Origin: Clavibacter sp. A6099 | Lineage (GTDB): Bacteria; Actinomycetota; Actinomycetes; Actinomycetales; Microbacteriaceae | Direction of reading: 5' to 3' | Assembly: GCF_021919125.1 (NCBI RefSeq) | Contig: NZ_CP083439.1 | Coordinates: 2,232,001-2,296,000, forward strand | DNA length: 64,000 nucleotides | Shown here: one piece after another, positions 8,749-16,290 of the stretch | Position numbering within the stretch: the first letter of the stretch is position 1 | Layout of the letters: each line of letters begins with the position of its first letter | Translations under genes and position numbers: made by a program | The notes under the pieces: model-generated | Seen by the model: the letters and a program-made list of their open reading frames with translations, nothing else | What the model was told of the DNA's origin: nothing | Databases searched by the model: none

Positions 8749-9198
8749 TCAGACCGCGCGGTCGGATCCGTGCAGCGCGATCGCGCGGCGGATGGCCCCG
8801 CGCGCCCGGCGCCGGTCCCCGCTCGCGTCGTAGGCGAGGCCGAGCCGGAACCACGCCCGCCAGCTGACCGGATCCTGCTCGACCTCGGCCTGGTACGCGG
8901 GGAAGGACGCGTCCGCGGCGTCGCGGATCGGTCGACCGCTGGCGCGTGTCGGCAGATCGTCGACGGGCAGGCCGCCCTCCTCCTCGAGGATCCGGGCCAG
9001 GCGCCCGCTCCGCACGCCGAACCACAGCTCCCGCACGAGCGCCCACGCGCCGACGAGCGACAGGATCAGGAGTCCGACGCTGATCGCGATGCCCGCCGGC
9101 TCACCGGAGATCACGAACAGCACGGCGCGCTGGGCGAGCACCACGAGGTACAGCGCCATGAGCACGGCCATGAGGCCGACGCCGATGCGCGTGCCCAT
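8749..9198 (-). CDS. Membrane protein with TPR-like C-terminus
   Basis: 149-residue protein with two N-terminal membrane helices (about residues 5-28 and 36-58), then a cytoplasmic part ending in a TPR-like segment (SWRAWFRLGLAYDASGDRRR...AIRRAI). ATG 9198 overlaps the dapB stop (ATGA), so it is coupled to dapB. Function unknown; a small TPR-like protein next to dapB recurs in actinobacteria, which suggests but does not prove a functional link. Confidence 0.8.
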   Translation of the reverse strand: MGTRIGVGLMAVLMALYLVVLAQRAVLFVISGEPAGIAISVGLLILSLVGAWALVRELWFGVRSGRLARILEEEGGLPVDDLPTRASGRPIRDAADASFPAYQAEVEQDPVSWRAWFRLGLAYDASGDRRRARGAIRRAIALHGSDRAV

Positions 9199-10031
9199 CA
9201 GGCGCTCGTGACGGTGGCGGCCTGGCCGCTCGGCCCGCCGTCGTCCACGGGTCCCGCCGCTGCGCCGGCGGCGCCCGCCTGCGCCGCGCGCTCACGCGAG
9301 CCGTCGAGGTCGATGAGGCGGTCGAGCCCGACCACCACGCCGCGCGCGGTGCGGGTCGCGCGGAGGGCGAGAAGGATGCCGGCCTCGTAGGCGCTCGGCG
9401 CGAGCGTGTCGTGGCTGATGGTGAGCACCTCGCCGTTGCCGCCGAACACGACGTCCTGCTTGGCGACGACGCCCTGCATCCGCAGGCTGTGGACCGGGAT
9501 GCTCGCGACCTGCTGGCCGCGCGCCCGCTGATCCGTGTGCGGCGCCTGCACGGGCCCACGTGCGCCGCGTGCCTGCGACATGAGCTCGGCCGTGCGGACG
9601 GCCGTGCCCGACGGGGAGTCGATCTTGGACGCGCCGTGCGCCTCGACGATCTCGATGGAGTCGTAGAAGCGGGCCGCCATCTGCGCGAACGAGGTCGCGA
9701 GCACGCTGCCGACGGAGAAGTTGGGGATGATGACGACGCCCACGGCGAGGTTGCCGGTGATCCGCCGCTCGAGCTCGGTGATGCGCTCGCCGGTCCAGCC
9801 GCTCGTCCCCACGAGGACGTTCATCCCATGCGCGACCGCGTACTCGACGACGCCCTGGCTGACCGCCGGGAGCGTCACGTCGACCGCGATGTCGGCGCCG
9901 AGCATGTCCGACAGCTCGTCCTTGGAGTCGAGGCTGGCGACGAGCTCGAACTCGGTGCTCGCCTCGACGATCTGCGAGATGAGCTGGCCCATGCGTCCCG
10001 TTGCGCCGACGACGGCGACCGTGGTTGTCAT
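9198..10031 (-). CDS. dapB: 4-hydroxy-tetrahydrodipicolinate reductase
   Basis: Second enzyme of the diaminopimelate branch, acting on the DapA product with NAD(P)H. The 277-residue protein begins MTTTVAVVGATGRMG, giving the dinucleotide motif GATGRMG at residues 9-15. Substrate loop: EAHGASKIDSPSGTA. The E-x-H and Lys of the usual E-x-H-H-x-x-K motif are kept but the second His is Gly, which deserves attention. ATG 10031 has TACGCT exactly 6 bases upstream and no Shine-Dalgarno, so it is probably leaderless. The Ala/Gly-rich C-terminal tail (about 30 residues) exceeds the usual enzyme length. Confidence 0.95.
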   Translation of the reverse strand: MTTTVAVVGATGRMGQLISQIVEASTEFELVASLDSKDELSDMLGADIAVDVTLPAVSQGVVEYAVAHGMNVLVGTSGWTGERITELERRITGNLAVGVVIIPNFSVGSVLATSFAQMAARFYDSIEIVEAHGASKIDSPSGTAVRTAELMSQARGARGPVQAPHTDQRARGQQVASIPVHSLRMQGVVAKQDVVFGGNGEVLTISHDTLAPSAYEAGILLALRATRTARGVVVGLDRLIDLDGSRERAAQAGAAGAAAGPVDDGGPSGQAATVTSA

Positions 10032-10037
10032 CCGCCC

Positions 10038-10043
10038 AGCGTA
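10038..10043 (-). promoter_or_regulatory. Putative leaderless -10 (TACGCT) for dapB
   Basis: TACGCT, 6 bases, ATG at 10031; no ribosome site between them. Confidence 0.55.
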
Positions 10044-10090
10044 CCGGCGCGCTCCCCCGCCGACGCTGGGCGGCCGACGCGCCACCGCGG

Positions 10091-10693
10091 CTAGTAGGGC
10101 TGCTGCTCCGGCAGGCCCGTGCGCAGCTCGACCGGCAGGTGGCCGAGGTCGTTGTGCACGACGAGCACGGGCGGCTTCGCGGAGCGGACGCGGATGATGG
10201 TGAGGCCGCAGTTGGCCTGGTTGATGCCCATCCACCGCCATTCCGGAGCGTCGAACACGTGCCGCACGAACCAGGCGATGACGAAGTTGTGGGTGATGAG
10301 GAGATCGTGCCGTTCTCCGCGGGCAGGAGCCAGGAACTCGCTCACCGCATCCGCCATCTGGGCGCTCCCCGCGTCGATCTCCTCCTCGGTGATGCCGCCG
10401 AAGAACGACTCGAACGCGTGCGGCATGTCCGGCACCGGGCCCGAGGGGATGCAGTCGAACAGCAGCGACGACGGCTCCGGCTCGATGGCCGGCATCCGCT
10501 CGGCCATGATGGCGGCCGTCTCCTCCGCCCGTGCGAGCGGAGAGTGGCGCACCGACGTGAACGGCACGCCGCTCAGCCGGTCGGCGATGCAGTGGGCCTG
10601 GCGCTTGCCGCGGCCCGACAGCGGCCCGTCCGGCAGCCCGTGCTCGGCGTCCTGCTGCTCGCCGTGGCGCACGAGGTAGATGTAGTGGGACAC
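10091..10693 (-). CDS. Histidine phosphatase family protein (phosphoglycerate mutase-like)
   Basis: 200-residue phosphatase of the His-phosphatase superfamily. The catalytic LVRHGEQ motif is at residues 7-13; the second conserved His is in LLITHNFVIAWF, and a conserved Arg sits in TSVRHSPLARAEET. GTG 10693 is preceded by AGGAGGAACC, one of the strongest ribosome sites in the window. Lies 8 bases after the M16 peptidase gene on the same strand, hence likely the same transcript. Substrate cannot be assigned; the family includes sugar-phosphate and alpha-ribazole phosphatases. Confidence 0.85.
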   Translation of the reverse strand: MSHYIYLVRHGEQQDAEHGLPDGPLSGRGKRQAHCIADRLSGVPFTSVRHSPLARAEETAAIMAERMPAIEPEPSSLLFDCIPSGPVPDMPHAFESFFGGITEEEIDAGSAQMADAVSEFLAPARGERHDLLITHNFVIAWFVRHVFDAPEWRWMGINQANCGLTIIRVRSAKPPVLVVHNDLGHLPVELRTGLPEQQPY

Positions 10694-10701
10694 GGTTCCT
10701 C

Positions 10702-12057
10702 CTACAGGAGCGCGGGGGTCTCGAGCAGCGGGGCGAACGCGTCGGCGCCGACGGTTCCCACGGCGGCGATCGAGAGCGGTCGGGAGATGAGGTCGGACGC
10801 CAGGGCGCGGACGTCCTCGGCGGTGACGCGGGACAGGCGGACGAGCGTCTCGTCGAGGTCGACGTACTCGCCGGTGGTGATCTCCGACCGGCCGAGCCGC
10901 GACATGCGCGTGTCCGAGTCCTCGAGCGCGAGGGCGGACTGCCCCGAGAGCTGGCCGAAGGCACGCGACAGCTCCTCCTCGGTGACGTGCTCCTCGGCGA
11001 GCTTCCGGAACTCCTCGACCATGAGGCGCGACACCTGCTCGGTCTTCGCGGCCGTGCATCCGGCGTAGAGGCCGAACACGCCCGCGTCCGAGTAGGAGGC
11101 GCCGAACGAGTAGACGGAGTACGCGAGACCGCGCTTCTCGCGCACCTCCTGGAACAGGCGCGAGGACATGCCGCCGCCGAGCACGGAGTTGAGCATCGCG
11201 AGGGCGGGACGACGATCGTCGGACGCCGCGAGGCCGGGCACGCCGAGCAGGATGTTCGTCTGCTCGATGGGCCGGTCGACGACGACGAGGTCGCTGCCGC
11301 GCGTGATGACCGGCGTGGCACCGGTGCGGCGCGCGACGGGGGCCGCCGCGACCGAGAGATCCCAGCCGGCGCGCTCGAGGCCGGTGGTGACGCGTGCGAC
11401 GAGGGCGTCGTGGTCCACGGAGCCCGCCGCCGTGATGACGAGGTCCTGCGGGCGGTAGTTGCGGCGGTAGTGCGCGACGACGGCGTCGCGCTCGGCGGCC
11501 TCGATGTCCTCGGGGCTGCCGCCGATGGGACGGCCGAGCGGGTGATCCCCCAGCACGGCCTCGAAGAATCGCTCGCTGACGACGTCGCCCGGGTCGTCGT
11601 CCGCCATGGCGAGCTCCTCGAGGATGACCCCGCGCTCGGTCTCGAACTCCTCGGCGTCGATGAGGCTGGAGGTGACCATGTCGGCCAGCACGTCGACGGC
11701 CATCCCGAGGTCGCGATCCTGCACCTTGGCGTAGTAGCAGGTGTACTCCTTGGCGGTGACGGCGTTGTGCTCGCCGCCGACCGCGTCGAACGACACGGCG
11801 ATGTCGAGTGCCGTGCGCGACGGGGTGCCCTTGAAGAGGAGGTGCTCGAGGAAGTGCGTGGAGCCCAGGTCGCCCGGCTGCTCATCCCGCGAGCCGACCG
11901 CGACCCACATGCCGATCGTGGCGCTGCGGCTGCCGGGCACGTCCTCGCTGAGGATGCGGACGCCGGACGGCAGGACGGACCGCCGGACACGGGCGCCGCC
12001 CGTCGACTGCACGGTGAGCTCGGGGAGGTCGAGGGGGAGTTCTACGGCGCGGGACAT
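10702..12057 (-). CDS. M16 family zinc metallopeptidase (processing-peptidase-like)
   Basis: Pitrilysin/insulinase-type peptidase of 451 residues. The inverted zinc motif HFLEH is at residues 68-72, and the third ligand region is GGEHNAVTAKEYTCYY near residues 96-110. The C-terminal half has the inactive M16 fold with the conserved R/Y pair region (EVREKRGLAYSVYSFGASY). ATG 12057 has TAGGGT 7 bases upstream. In many actinobacteria this gene directly follows pnp; here about 4 kb of other genes separates them. The in-frame upstream extension to 12252 is Arg/Ser-rich and not believable as protein. Confidence 0.95.
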   Translation of the reverse strand: MSRAVELPLDLPELTVQSTGGARVRRSVLPSGVRILSEDVPGSRSATIGMWVAVGSRDEQPGDLGSTHFLEHLLFKGTPSRTALDIAVSFDAVGGEHNAVTAKEYTCYYAKVQDRDLGMAVDVLADMVTSSLIDAEEFETERGVILEELAMADDDPGDVVSERFFEAVLGDHPLGRPIGGSPEDIEAAERDAVVAHYRRNYRPQDLVITAAGSVDHDALVARVTTGLERAGWDLSVAAAPVARRTGATPVITRGSDLVVVDRPIEQTNILLGVPGLAASDDRRPALAMLNSVLGGGMSSRLFQEVREKRGLAYSVYSFGASYSDAGVFGLYAGCTAAKTEQVSRLMVEEFRKLAEEHVTEEELSRAFGQLSGQSALALEDSDTRMSRLGRSEITTGEYVDLDETLVRLSRVTAEDVRALASDLISRPLSIAAVGTVGADAFAPLLETPALL

Positions 12058-12064
12058 CAGCGTC

Positions 12065-12070
12065 ACCCTA
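12065..12070 (-). promoter_or_regulatory. Putative leaderless -10 (TAGGGT) for the M16 peptidase
   Basis: TAGGGT, 7 bases, ATG at 12057. Confidence 0.5.
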
Positions 12071-12121
12071 CGCCACGGGCCCTGCGGCGACCCGGGCGCT
12101 GACCGGCACGCGACAGGCGGC

Positions 12122-13030
12122 TCACGGGCATCCGGGTCCGGCGTTCCGCTCCCCGCACGCACCCCCGACCAGCACCGTCGACCCCTGCAGGACATGGATG
12201 GCGACCGGCCCGACCTGCACCGGGAGCGTGCCCGCGATCTGCTGCCACGCATTTCCGTCGAACCGGTAGTTCGGCGAGTACGAGATCGTCAGGCTGACCT
12301 GCCGATCCCCGATGGAGGCGTACACGTGACTCGTATCCGTCTGCGTGAAGTCCTGCTGACCCAACGCCCTCCACGACGCACCAGGCCCCTCGACCGTGGT
12401 GCTCGTGCCATCGCCGTGGTCCCACGTGAAGGACACCGGCACGAACCGCACCTGCGCCGGACGCCCCAGCAACTGGCCGTCGACCACCTGCGCGGACGCG
12501 TCCGTGAACAGGTTCACCGGGGCCCCCACGATCGCCCACCCGTTCGGCTGCGACCGGATCGACGCATCCCGTGGCACGAACTGCGCCACATCCGCAAGTG
12601 ACACCGCCGGAACCGCAGCGACGACCGGCACCGGATCCGCCGGCTTCGACGGCGCCTTCGCCGGCGGCAAAAAGGCATGCTGCCCATCCGAACAGAGAGA
12701 ACCACCCGACAGACGCGCACTCGGAGTGCACGGCACGTCCACATCCGCCGCCATCCGACCCCGCGGAACCGGAGGCGGCGCCTGCGGCGTCTCCTGCTGC
12801 GACGGGCTACCTGATGAGTGCGCATCGACACTCGACGAAACCGTCGGCTCGTCAAGGGTGGTGTCTGCGTGAACCGCCACGCCTCCACCGCCGATGCCAC
12901 CGGACGTGCAGATGCCGTCGCTCCCGATCTTGAACCCGCAAGGACTCTCGCTGGCTTCGGCATTAACGAAAGGAGCAGCCGTCAGGATGAGTGCGAGACC
13001 CACCGTCGAAGCGACGAGACCTAACCGCAT
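12122..13030 (-). CDS. Secreted PKD-domain-like protein
   Basis: Predicted secreted protein of 302 residues. The signal peptide covers about residues 1-24 (ending VNAEA). A Ser/Pro-rich low-complexity stretch leads to a C-terminal half with a PKD-like core (FTWDHGDGTSTTVEGPG), then a HVYASIGDRQVSLTISYSPN strand pair. Six cysteines (C32, C42, C100, C112 and two near the C-terminus in GACGERNAGPGC) suggest disulfides. Its start overlaps the stop of the lipoprotein gene by 10 bases, so the two are coupled. Visibly lower GC than its neighbours. Function unknown; the family recurs in Microbacteriaceae. Confidence 0.75.
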   Translation of the reverse strand: MRLGLVASTVGLALILTAAPFVNAEASESPCGFKIGSDGICTSGGIGGGGVAVHADTTLDEPTVSSSVDAHSSGSPSQQETPQAPPPVPRGRMAADVDVPCTPSARLSGGSLCSDGQHAFLPPAKAPSKPADPVPVVAAVPAVSLADVAQFVPRDASIRSQPNGWAIVGAPVNLFTDASAQVVDGQLLGRPAQVRFVPVSFTWDHGDGTSTTVEGPGASWRALGQQDFTQTDTSHVYASIGDRQVSLTISYSPNYRFDGNAWQQIAGTLPVQVGPVAIHVLQGSTVLVGGACGERNAGPGCP

Positions 13031-13581
13031 GCGTGCACGCTGTCATTGCGAACGATGTCGCTGATGCGCCAGCGATCATCCTCGGACTTGATGGCCTTGG
13101 CCTGCAGCGAAAGGCGCGGGACGCGCTCCGGGGTGACGTCCTTACCGGTCGAGTCGATTATCCGTGTGCCGCTCACGTCCAGGCAGACCTGAGCTGTCAT
13201 GTACTGCGCCCCTTGCGGATCCAGACCGCGATCCGTGACCTGAAACCCTGAGACAGTTTCTTCTCCATCCGTACGTTGCCCCTTCTCGCGCGCGTCGTGC
13301 AGCCCGGACTTCTCGCTTTCCAGGACGTTGCCGGTCAGCAGAGCCGCGAGGTCGTCCTCCGTAAGGATATTCGGGTCGAGTTCCGCGTATCGCATCACAA
13401 CGTCGTGGAACGCCTCGTCGTCCTGCTGCTCCTGCGTCAGCGACGGGGCTGGAGCCGGCGCGGGAGCCGGTGACGATGACGCTGTGCAGCCGGCGAGCAA
13501 CTGGGTCGACACGACGACGGCCAGCGATAGAGCCACCACTCCCCCTCGTCGTCGCAGCGGAATGCGCAGTCGGTCGTGCAT
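13021..13581 (-). CDS. Lipoprotein, possibly NTF2-like fold
   Basis: 186-residue exported lipoprotein. N-terminal positive residues and a hydrophobic core end in lipobox LAGC (Cys 31), followed by a Ser/Pro/Ala linker. The rest alternates helix (EAFHDVVMRYAELDPNILTEDDL) with beta strands (YMTAQVCLDVSGTRIIDSTG ... RLSLQAKAIKSEDDRWRI), as in small NTF2-like/SnoaL-like domains; this fold call is tentative. ATG 13581 follows GGGGGAGA. First gene of a coupled pair with the PKD protein. GC here drops to about 60 % in lines I counted (13201-13320), against about 72 % in the next gene. Confidence 0.75.
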   Translation of the reverse strand: MHDRLRIPLRRRGGVVALSLAVVVSTQLLAGCTASSSPAPAPAPAPSLTQEQQDDEAFHDVVMRYAELDPNILTEDDLAALLTGNVLESEKSGLHDAREKGQRTDGEETVSGFQVTDRGLDPQGAQYMTAQVCLDVSGTRIIDSTGKDVTPERVPRLSLQAKAIKSEDDRWRISDIVRNDSVHACG

Positions 13582-13737
13582 GCTGGTCTCCCCCGGGCCG
13601 TGCGGATCCCGCGCGAGAAAGCGGGCGCAGGAGCGCCGGGCATCGCGGGTCCAGGAAAGGTAGCCGCCGGGACGCGAGCACGACCGCGGCCTTCCACATC
13701 GCGGGGAAGGACGGCGGGCGCGACGCCCTGGGGACGA

Positions 13738-14877
13738 CTACTCGGACGCGCGGTCGAGACGGGCCACGTCGTGGCGCGAGAGCTGCACGTGCGCCGCCTG
13801 CACCAGGTCGTGCACCTGCTCCGGTCGGCTCGCGCTCGCGACAGGCGCGACGATGCCCGGCTTCGCGAGGAGCCACGCCAGCGCGATCGTCGCGACGCTC
13901 GTCGAGTGGTGCTCCGCGATCTCGTCGAGGGCGGTGAGCACGCGGAGGCCGCGACGGGTGAGGTACTTGGCGGCCCGCGCCCCGCGGGCGCCCTCGCGCA
14001 CGGAGGCGCGCGTGCGGTACTTGCCCGTCAGGAACCCGTTGGCGAGCGCGAAGTACGGCATCACCGCGAGCTGCTGACCGCGGACGACGTCGAGGAACGC
14101 CGACTCGTAGGGCGCGCGGTTGACGAGGTTGTAGTGCGTCTGCAGGGCGACGAACCGCGGCGCGTCGTACAGGCCGCCCATGATCCGCGCGTGCAGCAGG
14201 CGCTCGGCCGCGTAGTTCGACGCCGCGAGGTGCCGGACCTTGCCCGACGCGATCAGGCGACCGGCGGCGGCGAGGCTCTCCTCGAGCGGCACGTCGATGT
14301 CGTCCCAGTGGAAGTAGAGGAGGTCGATGAAGTCCGTGCCGAGCCGCGACAGGCTGGCGTCGACGGCGCGCTCGATGCGGGAGGCGCCGAGCCCGGGGAA
14401 GTCCTCGCTCTTGCCGATCTTCGTGGCGACGACCATGGAGTCGCGGTTGCGGCGCTCGCGCATCCACGCGCCGATCATGTGCTCGCTGCGGCCGCTCGCG
14501 TAGGAGTCGGCGGTGTCGATGAAGTTGCCGCCCGCCTCCTGGTACCTGTCGAGGATGGCGGATGCGTCCTCCGCGCCGGCGGTCCAGCCGAAGACGTTGC
14601 CGCCGAGCGCGAGCGGGAAGACGCGGAGGTCGGTGTCGCCGATGGCGCGGCGGCGGGCCGGCTGCGGGATGCTCCCGCCGGTGCGCAGGCCGGGCCCCGC
14701 GGCGGCGGCCTCGAGGACGATGGCGCCGGCGGCCTGGACGGTGGTCTCGACGATGCCGCCGGGCCGGGTCGTCGCGCCGGTGGGGCGCGAGAGGCGCGGG
14801 ACGAGCGATCCCCCGCGACGGCGCCGCGGCTGGGATGCGGGCACGACGTCGGAGGCGGAGGGAGGGGACGTCGTCAC
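13738..14877 (-). CDS. Aldo/keto reductase with long N-terminal extension
   Basis: NADPH-dependent oxidoreductase of the AKR fold. The catalytic tetrad is visible: Asp and Tyr in NFIDTADSYASGRSEH, Lys in VVATKIGKS, and His in LLYFHWDDID. The barrel begins at RAIGDTDLRVFPLALGGN, so about 75 residues precede the usual start; they include a Pro/Arg-rich stretch and an Ala-rich hydrophobic stretch (AAGAIVLEAAAAGPGLRTGG). I find no good start codon closer to the barrel. GTG 14877 is chosen because TATTCT lies 7 bases before it; GTG 14883 would add two residues. Substrate unknown. Confidence 0.85.
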   Translation of the reverse strand: MTTSPPSASDVVPASQPRRRRGGSLVPRLSRPTGATTRPGGIVETTVQAAGAIVLEAAAAGPGLRTGGSIPQPARRRAIGDTDLRVFPLALGGNVFGWTAGAEDASAILDRYQEAGGNFIDTADSYASGRSEHMIGAWMRERRNRDSMVVATKIGKSEDFPGLGASRIERAVDASLSRLGTDFIDLLYFHWDDIDVPLEESLAAAGRLIASGKVRHLAASNYAAERLLHARIMGGLYDAPRFVALQTHYNLVNRAPYESAFLDVVRGQQLAVMPYFALANGFLTGKYRTRASVREGARGARAAKYLTRRGLRVLTALDEIAEHHSTSVATIALAWLLAKPGIVAPVASASRPEQVHDLVQAAHVQLSRHDVARLDRASE

Positions 14878-14884
14878 ATGCACG

Positions 14885-14890
14885 AGAATA
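14885..14890 (-). promoter_or_regulatory. Putative leaderless -10 (TATTCT) for the aldo/keto reductase
   Basis: TATTCT, 7 bases, GTG at 14877, in a locally A/T-richer stretch (14881-14935). Confidence 0.45.
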
Positions 14891-15287
14891 CCGCCCAGCA
14901 GGCGAAAGGTTTGCGTACCAAGGGAATGACGCGCGCCGCCGTTCGCCTGCGGGACATGGCCCGCGCAGCGACCGTCCGCATGCGGGTGATCGCGATGGCG
15001 ACGCCGCCGGAAGGGGTGCCGCGATCCCCCGACCCCGGCACCCCTCGGCGGTCTGCATCCCCCGATGCGTCCCCCGGAGGCGGGCGATCACGTGGACCTG
15101 CCCGCATCGACCACGGTAGCCAGGCGCCCTCGTCGGGTCCCAGACCCCTCTTCGGGGGCCGTGCCGCCGCGCGCACGCGCACGTGTGGTCCGGGCAGGCC
15201 CCTCCGCGGTCGGCGCGGGACGATCCCGGCCGCTCCACGTCCGGCCGTGCGAGGCTGGGGAGGTCAGCACCACCGAGAGGAACCCAC
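14891..15287. other. Intergenic region between divergent genes
   Basis: About 400 bases between the aldo/keto reductase and the PEBP gene. Short frames occur on both strands (for example 14874-15182, minus), but their Arg/Pro-rich composition looks like GC-rich noise. I see no RNA gene or repeat. The right edge carries the GAGAGGAA ribosome site of the PEBP gene. Confidence 0.5.
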
Positions 15288-15818
15288 GTGCCCAACGACC
15301 CGCTTCACCGCCTGCCGGACGCCGCCCCCTTCCACCTCACCAGCCCCGACTTCGCCGACGGGGCAGCGCTGCCCCAGTCCGCGCGCGGTGCCGGGCAGGG
15401 CGGCGAGGACCGGTCCCCCACCCTCACGTGGACGGGCGCGCCCGCCGCGACCCGCAGCTACGTGCTCACCGCGTACGACCCCGACGCCCCGACCGGGAGC
15501 GGGTTCTGGCACTGGGCGGTGCGCGGGATCCCCGCGTCCATCACGGCGCTGCCCGCCGGCGCCGGCGATCCTGAGTCGGGTCTCCTGCCCGACGGCGCCG
15601 TGACCCTGCACAACGACGCGCGCGCGACGGGCTTCTTCGGGGCGACGCCGCCCGCGGGTCACGGCACGCACCGCTACTTCTTCACCGTCACCGCGCTCGA
15701 CGTGGAGTCGCTGGACATCCCGGAGGGCGCGACCCCCGCGATGCTCGGCTTCCTGATGCTCCCCCACGTGATCGGGCGCGCCCAGCTCATGGGAACCGCG
15801 ATCAACGTCGGGGACTGA
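15288..15818 (+). CDS. YbhB/YbcL-type PEBP family protein
   Basis: Phosphatidylethanolamine-binding-protein fold, 176 residues. Diagnostic motifs: SPTLTWTGAPAATRSYVLTAYDPDAPT (the DPDAP ligand loop), then GFWHWAVRGIPAS, and GTHRYFFTVTALD (the GxHRY motif). Bacterial members are soluble and of uncertain role. GTG 15288 follows GAGAGGAA and starts VPNDPLHRLP; longer in-frame starts would add a basic low-complexity stretch. 22 bases upstream of the next gene on the same strand. Confidence 0.9.
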   Translation: MPNDPLHRLPDAAPFHLTSPDFADGAALPQSARGAGQGGEDRSPTLTWTGAPAATRSYVLTAYDPDAPTGSGFWHWAVRGIPASITALPAGAGDPESGLLPDGAVTLHNDARATGFFGATPPAGHGTHRYFFTVTALDVESLDIPEGATPAMLGFLMLPHVIGRAQLMGTAINVGD

Positions 15819-15840
15819 GCGCCCGGATCGAGGCGACGAC

Positions 15841-16221
15841 GTGACCCACGAGGGCGGCCGGACGACGGCGAACGAGGGCGACGACGCCCGCGCCCGCGCC
15901 CGTCGCCGGCGCCTCGTGCTCGTCCTCGCGGTGATCGCCGCCGTCCTGGTGATCGCCGGGGTCATCGCGGCGATCACGCTGTCGCGGGACGACCTCGAGC
16001 AGGTGCCGTCCACGCCGACCACCGGCGAGCCAGGCACCACGCCCGACGTCACGCCGTCGTCGCCGGCTCCCGGCCCGTCGCCGACGCCGACGCCGGATCC
16101 TGGTGAGCCGGCACCGGCACCCGCCCCGAGCCCGACCGCGGATCCGACCCCGTCACCGTCCCTCTCCGCGCCGCCCGCGCAGGACGTGCCGTACCCGACC
16201 GATCCGAACCACGGGAAGTAG
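15841..16221 (+). CDS. Small membrane protein with Pro/Thr/Ser-rich tail
   Basis: 126-residue protein starting at GTG 15841. A basic cytoplasmic N-terminus (ARARARRRR) is followed by one membrane helix (about residues 25-47) and an extracytoplasmic tail almost wholly of Pro, Thr, Ser, Ala and Asp (PGPSPTPTPDPGEPAPAPAP). The tail looks like a cell-wall-spanning stalk without a folded domain. Function unknown. Likely co-transcribed with the PEBP gene and ends at a strong hairpin shared with pnp. Confidence 0.65.
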   Translation: MTHEGGRTTANEGDDARARARRRRLVLVLAVIAAVLVIAGVIAAITLSRDDLEQVPSTPTTGEPGTTPDVTPSSPAPGPSPTPTPDPGEPAPAPAPSPTADPTPSPSLSAPPAQDVPYPTDPNHGK

Positions 16222-16233
16222 CCCGCGCACGAC

Positions 16234-16267
16234 GGATGCCCGCCCCACCGAGGTGGGACGGGCATCC
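16234..16267. terminator. Bidirectional terminator hairpin
   Basis: 16-bp inverted repeat (GGATGCCCGCCCCACC / GGTGGGACGGGCATCC, one mismatch) between the convergent 15841-16221 gene and pnp. Very tight loop, so the top pairs must open. No T-tract. Confidence 0.65.
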
Positions 16268-16290
16268 GGTTCGTGCGGGTGCGGCGGGGT

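Noticed and set aside
14874-15182. 102-codon minus-strand frame in the AKR-PEBP spacer
   Set aside because: Arg/Pro-rich, no ribosome site or leaderless hexamer, and overlaps the AKR promoter.
12000-16270. Calling the whole pnp-M16 insert a genomic island
   Set aside because: Only the PKD/lipoprotein part is lower in GC; the aldo/keto reductase, PEBP and small membrane protein genes look native, and there is no integrase, tRNA or flanking repeat.
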